Shown piece by piece: positions 32,403 through 38,309 of a stretch of DNA of 38,309 nt. This DNA is from JBGQOG01 sp052113705 (GTDB lineage Bacteria; Pseudomonadota; Alphaproteobacteria; Rhodobacterales; Rhodobacteraceae). Location: assembly GCF_052113705.1 (NCBI RefSeq), contig NZ_JBGQOG010000029.1, forward strand, positions 1-38,309. Direction: 5' to 3'. Position 1 is the stretch's first letter, and each line of letters opens with the position of its first letter. The translations under genes and the position numbers were made by a program. The notes under the pieces are model-generated. The model was not told the origin of the DNA. It saw only the letters and a list, made by a program, of their open reading frames with translations, and did not search any database.

Positions 32403-32622
32403 TCTGTGCATTCCATGCGGCATTTTTTAGATGTCATGCTCAATCTGGTCATGCCACAGCGGAAACCAGAAGGATCCCCATTCTTGACCCACTGAAGTGT
32501 ATAGCCTGCAGACACACAAAACTACCGCCATACGACCAGCGAGCTTGGCAAGTCGGCTTCCGACCGTGCGGCACTGCATCTGCAGCAATCTGAGTTAACA
32601 GCCATTCGTGTTTGCACTAAAG

Positions 32623-34575
32623 CTACGACCCACACCCGAGCGCGGACTCTGAGAGGATTGCTTCGTCCGGGAAAATGTTCAACGCTCTGACTCGTTGCTC
32701 AGCCGTGGACGGATCATCAGTAAAATAGACGACAATCAAGTCCTTGAGTGCCCTCGTGCAGCAAACATAAAAGAGGCGCCTCGTCCTGTCGATGGCGGTC
32801 GATTTACCCTCCGCCATGTTCTCAAGATCGCGCTTGGACGGTGGCTTCACTCCGAAGTACTTGTCATAGGAAAACTGCACATGGGTACCCTCGTCGTCGT
32901 CAAGCACAACGAGCACGCGCTCGAACTCGGCGCCTTTGATGCCCTGCTGCGTCGAGAATGGGGACGATTGCCTGATGTATGCTCTATATCCCCAGAACTG
33001 GTTAGCTGGGCACGCCAAATAACGGTCCATGGCAGCTATCTCCAGCGAGGCTGAATCGTCATCTTCTCTTTCCTCTATTGGCTCCGCGCGCGCTCCAACA
33101 GGCTGCTTTACTGGAAGTGCGCCGCCCATGAAGGCCGAGATGCGTGGATCGAGCGAAAGTAGGTCGTTCTGCGCTAGATGGACGAGTACGTCGCGAACAG
33201 TTGCCTTATCGTGGGACATCATGGTCCTGAGTTCTGCTATGTCCTGCCGCAGCGAAGCGAGGAGGTCGGCAATGTTGGACTTGGCCAGAAACTCGCTTTG
33301 GAGCCTTGGACACGACCGGCGCAGGAGCGACATCGCCTCGAATTCGTTGCCAGCCTCCAAGGCCTCAACAACCGGTAGTACAAAATTGACGAAGGGTTTA
33401 AGCGGCCATGACGTCGCCTCAAGGAATCCGTCGCTGAACGCGCTCGGCGCCTTGTCGTTCATGGCAGCATAGAGATCGCCAAACCCCAAACGATTAGCCG
33501 CCATCCGATGCACAATGACAAGCAGCTTGAAATCCGCATCAAGCCCGTCGGCCCAGCGGGGGTCGGCCACCTTCTTCGAGACGAGGTGCCGAACGGCCGC
33601 AAGTCTCTCATCGCGCCTGCTGTCTGCCGGCATAATGAAGATGCATGCCGATCCCTCGACAGGTAGCGGCGCCCCGTCGGCCGTGTCCTGCGTCATGCGA
33701 CCTCCGGTCTGCACGAGGTCGTCTCCGTCACGCCGAATGGCGTTTGCCACGGAAAGTACACGAGTTGGGCATCGGAAATTCTCTTCCTTGGCGATCATCT
33801 CCCAGCCGTTCTCCGGCGGGATGTCACCGATACCAGTGGCGTAGATGCGCTGCATGGGGTCGCCGAAGAAACCTAGGCAGAAATCGCTGCCAGCATGCTC
33901 AGCCACCGCCTTGAGCGCTTCTACGACAATCGGCTGAGTGTCCTGGCTCTCATCGACGAAGATGATCGGGAACTGCTGGGAAACCAAGGTCCGGAACAGC
34001 GGCCGCTCCACCATGAAATAGGTGGCCATGCGGATGATGTCATCATGGCCAAGCACACCGCGGGGATAGTCGCTTCCCGTCCCGTAGTTGAATACCGTAA
34101 GCTTTTCGACCAGAGGAATCGACGCGGCGTAACGGTCGATGTCGCTGCGGTTCTTAACGCGGGTGCGCTCTTGGACACGCGGTCCGAAATTGGCGGCCGC
34201 GGCCTCGAGTTCGGCGATGCGCTCGCCTATCCGACGAAGTACCCAAACCTTGATGTCCGACTGAAAGGACCGCGTAATGGACCACAGAAAGCTATGAATG
34301 GTCGAAACATGCAGCAGAGGATTCTTGCCCACGTCCGCCCAGATTTCGGCAGCTGCTATCTCGGTATAGGTGATGCAGGCAATCCGCTTACGACTGCGCT
34401 TGAGTTCCTGCCCCCGCACTTGGATAGCGCTGGCTAGCGCTTTCACCAGCGACGTAGTCTTGCCCGATCCGGCTCCAGCCACCATGATGAAGCTGCGTTT
34501 CGTCGTGCCAGATAAGCAAGCCCTCAGCCGCCGGTCGGCTTCGGTGTCTGGCTTGTTAATGCGCCCGCCGCTCAT
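32623..34575 (-). CDS. gajB: Gabija GajB-like UvrD/Rep superfamily 1 helicase
   Basis: A 650-residue UvrD-type helicase. Motif I is VAGAGSGKTTS at about residues 32-42, motif II is IIFVDESQDTQ, EENFRCPTRVLSVAN is a motif IV-like arginine segment, TQQGIKGAEFERVLVV is motif V and RRLFYVCCTRALKDLIVV is motif VI, so the ATPase looks complete. It overlaps the upstream OLD-nuclease gene by four bases, matching the Gabija anti-phage pair (GajA nuclease plus GajB helicase) and class 2 OLD associations. It is longer than the founding Bacillus GajB of about 500 residues, so Gabija-like is the safe label. ATP or nucleotide depletion sensing with nuclease activation is the known mechanism. Confidence 0.85.
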   Translation of the reverse strand: MSGGRINKPDTEADRRLRACLSGTTKRSFIMVAGAGSGKTTSLVKALASAIQVRGQELKRSRKRIACITYTEIAAAEIWADVGKNPLLHVSTIHSFLWSITRSFQSDIKVWVLRRIGERIAELEAAAANFGPRVQERTRVKNRSDIDRYAASIPLVEKLTVFNYGTGSDYPRGVLGHDDIIRMATYFMVERPLFRTLVSQQFPIIFVDESQDTQPIVVEALKAVAEHAGSDFCLGFFGDPMQRIYATGIGDIPPENGWEMIAKEENFRCPTRVLSVANAIRRDGDDLVQTGGRMTQDTADGAPLPVEGSACIFIMPADSRRDERLAAVRHLVSKKVADPRWADGLDADFKLLVIVHRMAANRLGFGDLYAAMNDKAPSAFSDGFLEATSWPLKPFVNFVLPVVEALEAGNEFEAMSLLRRSCPRLQSEFLAKSNIADLLASLRQDIAELRTMMSHDKATVRDVLVHLAQNDLLSLDPRISAFMGGALPVKQPVGARAEPIEEREDDDSASLEIAAMDRYLACPANQFWGYRAYIRQSSPFSTQQGIKGAEFERVLVVLDDDEGTHVQFSYDKYFGVKPPSKRDLENMAEGKSTAIDRTRRLFYVCCTRALKDLIVVYFTDDPSTAEQRVRALNIFPDEAILSESALGCGS

Positions 34576-36836
34576 TTCACTTCGGCCTCAACTTCTTCTA
34601 CCGCAATGACAGCGGCCTCGGCCTCCTGCACCACTTCAAGATTGACCTGCTCGGCCAGCCAACCAAGACCATCCCTAATGTACTTCGGCGTCGTCCATTC
34701 TTCACCATCCGAAGCCATGACCTCAAGCGCGAACTTGGTTTTGTCGAAGTGTTTGCCATTGACCCGCTTGTGCAAGCCTTCAGCGAGCTCCGCCGCATTA
34801 GCGGGCTCCTTTTTAAGCTTCAGGCCCAAGTTCCTGCGCTCGACGGATTGGCACCATTCGGCATTCTCGAGGCCGAAGGCCTCTTCGAGCGTGCGACCAC
34901 ACAATGAGACCGCCACGCTGCCCCAAGCGACGTCAGTGGAAACTTGGTAGGCAACCAGGACTTTGGCGGGTTCGGACCCTAAAATATCGGCGGTCTTATC
35001 GGCAGCGTTTGCTTTGAGGAGATCGTCGATGAGCAGTTTCTTGGGCAACCATTTGATAAGAGTTTGGTTAGAAGTTTCGGAATTGGCAACCGACGGCAAA
35101 CAAGCTTTGCCGTATCGCTTCTTGGCTGGCTTTCCCTCCTCATCGTCGGGAACCTCGAACTCAACTTCCTCGTCCTCCTCCTCGTCCTCATTGATCGGGT
35201 CGGGGGTGGGCTTAGCCGTGACGCTGTCAATGTCCGTGACGACCAAAGTGGTAATGCCTAGGAATTCGATTAGCTCCTTGAACCTATGGCCGAAGGCACC
35301 GCTGACTTCGAGGATGCAGAGCGAGGCGGACCGGAGCGTCGGTGCCTCTCGCTCGATCATGATGGGCATCAAGAGCCGTTCCACGTTTCCTTCCACGAGA
35401 ATGGCGGCGTCTGAAAAGAAGAGGTCGCAATGGGTGAGCTTCAGATAGCGCTGAAGGAAATCCCTGTCCTTGGGTGCGTCGCCGGCCTGAAATGCCGAAA
35501 GATTGAGGACTTGCGTAGTCTGGTCTCCGTCGGCGTGCCGCCGGAAATAGCGGATCGGGGCAAAGCCGCGCTCGTAAAGGATGTGTGGCGAATGGGTCGT
35601 GACTACAACTTGGCTGGCATACGCCTCCTGCTCACCTTGCTTCACGAGACTGAGTACGTTTCGGATGAATACCTGCTGTAGTTGGGCATGCAGGTGCGCC
35701 TCGGGTTCTTCGATAAAGATGAGGTGTAGGGGCGCGCGCTTCTCCTCCTCCGCTTTCCACTTCTCGTGGATATCGAGGATCTCGACCACCATGTAGATCA
35801 GGTTCTTAAAACCCAGGCCATTGTAGCTGTCGGGCAGGCGGGTTGCGTCCTCACCTTTACCGAGTACGTAATGAATTTTGGCGTCCTGGCTCATCACCGA
35901 TGCGGGATTGAGCGCGGACTTGATCTCGAGCCGCGGATTGTTAAGTCCAGGATAGCCGAGGGTAGCAATCCGATCAAGCGTGTCCTTGAATACGTCTTTA
36001 AGATGGTCATTGAGCCCGACCTCGGAATTGAACAACGCTCTGAGAGCGGTGTGGTCCTCCTCCTTTTGCGTGAGGTTGCGATCATAGAAGCGGCTCAGCC
36101 GGCGGGACAGATCCTCGGACCGGCCTGAACCGCCATCCGTTCTCGAGGCCGGATCGGCGAGGTGACGCTGGGCGTTCAGGCAGTCGACTCTGATGAGGGA
36201 CCTAAGTACGGCAGCGCCGCTTATTTCGCCCGCTAAAGGAGCGGGGCTATACCCGGTTGACTCAACTAAAGCGCTGTCGAACCGGGCGCGATCTAGCACG
36301 CTATAGCGGAGCTCGAACTCATGGTGGAGCTCCTTCTCTAAGTAATCTGTGAGCGACCTTGGCCAGGGCTTGTAGTCGCCAGGTCCGTTCGGCAGCGCGG
36401 CGGCCTTCTCGGTCGCCACAGTCTTGCGCTCCCTGAACCGCTTCAGCATCTCGTACGGTGATCGGGCTGCAAGCTCTACGCGCATTCCAACCATGCTACC
36501 TTCCCATGCCGTACTCGGGAGTATCGGCATCACAAGGTACAGATCTGTGGGTTTCACCTCAAACCAAATATCTAAGGAGATTGATGGGATTTCGGCATCG
36601 TTGTCGGCTGCTGGATCGGCGGCCTCGAGCGCGTTCAGCTGTTTCCAAGTGTGCGAACTGAAGTCGAACAGCGTGAACCGATCCTTCGACCCCGACAGGA
36701 ATGCCATTATCGCTTGGGTGGCCGAAGTCTTACCGCTGTTATTCGAGCCGACGAATATTGAGATGTCTGAAGCCAGCTCGATATGCACGTCGCGGAGACG
36801 ACGATAGTTTTTCAGGCGGTACGAATGAAGATGCAT
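34572..36836 (-). CDS. gajA: Gabija GajA-like OLD-family ATPase-TOPRIM nuclease
   Basis: A 754-residue protein with an ABC/SMC-type ATPase followed by a TOPRIM nuclease domain. Walker A is GSNNSGKTS at residues 30-38, Walker B and the signature region are around IFIEEPEAHLHAQ near residue 370, and the TOPRIM acids are in ILVEGNVERLL (near 479) and VVTDIDS (near 532). An acidic insertion (DEEEDEEVEFEVPDDEEG) follows the DxD motif. ATG 36836 is preferred over a TTG 45 bases upstream. It is longer than the founding GajA of about 580 residues. With the downstream helicase it forms an anti-phage defence pair that nicks phage DNA when nucleotide levels fall. Confidence 0.86.
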   Translation of the reverse strand: MHLHSYRLKNYRRLRDVHIELASDISIFVGSNNSGKTSATQAIMAFLSGSKDRFTLFDFSSHTWKQLNALEAADPAADNDAEIPSISLDIWFEVKPTDLYLVMPILPSTAWEGSMVGMRVELAARSPYEMLKRFRERKTVATEKAAALPNGPGDYKPWPRSLTDYLEKELHHEFELRYSVLDRARFDSALVESTGYSPAPLAGEISGAAVLRSLIRVDCLNAQRHLADPASRTDGGSGRSEDLSRRLSRFYDRNLTQKEEDHTALRALFNSEVGLNDHLKDVFKDTLDRIATLGYPGLNNPRLEIKSALNPASVMSQDAKIHYVLGKGEDATRLPDSYNGLGFKNLIYMVVEILDIHEKWKAEEEKRAPLHLIFIEEPEAHLHAQLQQVFIRNVLSLVKQGEQEAYASQVVVTTHSPHILYERGFAPIRYFRRHADGDQTTQVLNLSAFQAGDAPKDRDFLQRYLKLTHCDLFFSDAAILVEGNVERLLMPIMIEREAPTLRSASLCILEVSGAFGHRFKELIEFLGITTLVVTDIDSVTAKPTPDPINEDEEEDEEVEFEVPDDEEGKPAKKRYGKACLPSVANSETSNQTLIKWLPKKLLIDDLLKANAADKTADILGSEPAKVLVAYQVSTDVAWGSVAVSLCGRTLEEAFGLENAEWCQSVERRNLGLKLKKEPANAAELAEGLHKRVNGKHFDKTKFALEVMASDGEEWTTPKYIRDGLGWLAEQVNLEVVQEAEAAVIAVEEVEAEVK

Positions 36837-37513
36837 TGAAAATCTCGAATAATAATGCTCGTTGAGAGCATTTATTTGCAACTAAGTAGATCTGTTGCAA
36901 GCTTATTGCTCGTTTCCCGTAGTTGGAGGGAACTGTGCCGCCCATTGGCATCATCTGCCTAGTGCCGCTTGATCGACTGCAGCTTTGCCCGAGGCGTTCT
37001 TTGCTGCGGGGTGCTTGGTGGCCGGTTCTCATGTGCTGATACGAACGCAATGCTGCGTGGCAGCTGACTGCTTTCGCCCGACACGGGTCGGCGGGCGGAG
37101 GGATCGCTGTGTGGCGCACGAATGGCGGCTTGACGGGTTTGCAGCAGGTGCCATGTCGCGCTGTCGTCAGTCTGCTTCCTGCCCAGCGGGCCATTTTTGC
37201 GAGGATTGTGTGCCTAGCTCTGCCGCACATGCAAACGGCAGATTGGCCCGCAATAGCTGCCGGCTTGGCCAGGTGTTTGCTGCGAAGCGAGATGAACGTC
37301 GGCTTACGGGAATGCGGCAGAGCCGCATTTGTCGAGGTCGACCGGCGGCTCAGGGCCTAGGCTGTGTTGAAACTCCTTCACCGACCGGCACCAGCGATAT
37401 GATGGGTTCGCCGCAGGTCTTTCTGCCTGCTTGAGTTCATACAACCCGCCACTGGCGCGCATATCGGGCCGTGAGGGCATGTTTTTCTGATTTTGGGGAT
37501 GATCTTCACCCTA
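36837..37513. other. Region without a recognisable gene, right of Gabija
   Basis: About 680 bases, probably including the Gabija promoter just upstream of 36836, where the sequence is AT-rich. Open frames on both strands are short, start inside other signals and show no family motif (for example a Cys-rich plus-strand frame at 36985-37434). It looks like decayed, non-coding junction DNA before the insertion-sequence debris. Confidence 0.5.
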
Positions 37514-37981
37514 TCAGGCGGGAACGGCCGCCATCAGCCCCTTGATCCCGACCAAGGCGACCATGCGCTTGATGTTGTAGGCCAGCACGTTCAGCGCCAT
37601 CTCGGTGCGGACATTCTTCAGACGGCGCATCAGGAAATGGGTAGTGCCCATCCAGGCCTTGATCGTCCCGAAGGGATGCTCGACCGTGCTGCGGCGCAAA
37701 GTCATCGGATCATCGGCGCTGCGCAAGCGGTTGCGCATCTCGTCCACCAGATGCGCGTATTCCCTCCGGGTGACGCGGCGCTCCGTGCCCGTGGTGCAGC
37801 GTGACGTCACGGGACAGTGCTGGCATGCATTGGTCCAGTATCGACGGACCTGAAGCCCGTCTTCCTCGCGCGTGTATCGTCAGGTCAACTCATCCCCTGT
37901 CGGGCAGATATAGACATCGCGCGCGGCGTCATATTTGAAGCCGGCCTTCACATACATGCCCTTGCTGCGATTGCCAGAGGT
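37514..37981 (-). pseudogene. IS1182-family transposase remnant with a nonsense codon
   Basis: Reading the minus strand from about 37981, the protein begins TSGNRSKGMYVKAGFKYDAA, runs through YICPTGDELT, hits a TGA codon, then continues in the same frame as RYTREEDGLQVRRYWTNACQ and ends with STVEHPFGTIKAWMG and a final MAAVPA at 37514. Family members have tryptophan (TGG) at the TGA position, so this is a one-base nonsense change. Only the C-terminal third remains, joined to an IS3 remnant at about 37981. Confidence 0.8.
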
Positions 37982-37994
37982 TTCCGGGCGCGCC

Positions 37995-38270
37995 ATGATC
38001 GAGAAGGACCACCCGAGCCTGTCGGTCGGGGCGCAATGCCACCTGCTGTCGATCTCGCGGTCATCGTTCTATTACGCGCCGCAGGGCGAAACGGCGATGA
38101 ACCTTGAGCTCATGTTGCTGATCGACAAGCAGTTCCTGGATACCCCGTTCTATGGCGTGCGGCAGATGACGTGGCACCTGCAGAACGAGGGCCATGCTGT
38201 GAACCAGAAACGCATTCGGCGACTGATGCGCCGTAACCGGCCGATTGCTACCGCGGTGACCGGGCCTTGA
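37995..38270 (+). pseudogene. IS3-family OrfB transposase fragment
   Basis: The N-terminal part of an IS3 OrfB integrase: MIEKDHPSLSVGAQCHLL, SRSSFYYAPQGE, then PFYGVRQMTWHLQNEGHAV and NQKRIRRLMRR. Homology stops after about residue 84 and the frame ends at 38270 in unrelated sequence (NRPIATAVTGP). The DDE catalytic domain is absent. It is joined directly to the IS1182 remnant on its left. Confidence 0.78.
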
Positions 38271-38309
38271 TGCGGGCGACGAGTTCTGCGTCATCGACGA
38301 AGTCGTCGA
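38248..38309 (-). CDS. Possible C-terminal tail of a gene running off the window
   Basis: On the minus strand from the right edge, an open frame reads DDFVDDAELVARIKARSPR and stops at a TAG (38248-38250). It begins where IS3 homology ends, so it may be the end of a different gene or element. Twenty codons are too few to assign a family. Confidence 0.25.
   Translation of the reverse strand, partial: DDFVDDAELVARIKARSPR

Noticed and set aside
36985..37434. Cys-rich plus-strand frame right of the Gabija-like genes
   Set aside because: No recognisable family, no ribosome binding site, and a competing minus-strand frame of similar length; looks like non-coding junction DNA.

Overview
The window reads as part of an alphaproteobacterial genome, most likely a member of the Rhodobacterales/Roseobacter group. 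The inference rests on high-GC coding DNA in the left half, a TRAP transporter beside an aromatic-acid lower pathway, a COG0523 GTPase followed by a small gene resembling a rhodobacteral family, and the types of insertion-sequence debris. The first ~123 bases are homopolymer runs that look like an assembly artefact. No rRNA, tRNA or CRISPR array was seen.

Left catabolic block (152-10102). A D-2-hydroxyacid dehydrogenase and an MFS transporter overlap and converge on a LysR regulator. Divergent from that regulator runs a tight operon of rubredoxin, an FAD-dependent rubredoxin/ferredoxin reductase, a cupin-like protein and a leaderless substrate-binding-like protein. Two exported type-B carboxylesterases follow. 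A ~24 bp LysR-box-like sequence between the regulator and rubredoxin recurs almost exactly upstream of the first esterase, so these units probably form one regulon.

Middle block (11138-21030). A COG0523/CobW metallochaperone has a candidate Zur box and a four-base overlap with a small conserved gene. Next come a three-gene TRAP transporter, a LysR-type regulator with two tandem DNA-binding domains, and an operon encoding GalB-type 4-oxalomesaconate hydratase, a VOC-fold (type I) extradiol dioxygenase, a GalC/LigK-type aldolase and a GalD-type tautomerase. This is the lower gallate route, but the only ring-cleaving enzyme present is from the VOC superfamily rather than the usual LigB-type GalA. 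That makes it a candidate non-canonical gallate (or related trihydroxybenzoate) dioxygenase.

Right accessory island (about 21640-38270). Insertion-sequence wreckage (ISNCY, IS30 and IS5 fragments on the left; IS1182 and IS3 fragments on the right) frames two anti-phage systems and a glycan cluster. A type II CBASS system (DncV-like cyclase, Cap2 E1-E2, Cap3 JAMM protease, divergent Cap15 membrane effector) occupies 22777-27192. A Gabija-like OLD nuclease plus UvrD-like helicase pair occupies 32623-36836. Between them (27690-32423), in DNA that looks AT-richer, lie a NodU/TobZ-type O-carbamoyltransferase, a three-part protein (GT25 glycosyltransferase, sulfotransferase-like domain, GH16 domain) and a GT32-like glycosyltransferase. 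Together these three look like a glycan assembly and decoration cassette and are the least familiar part of the window.
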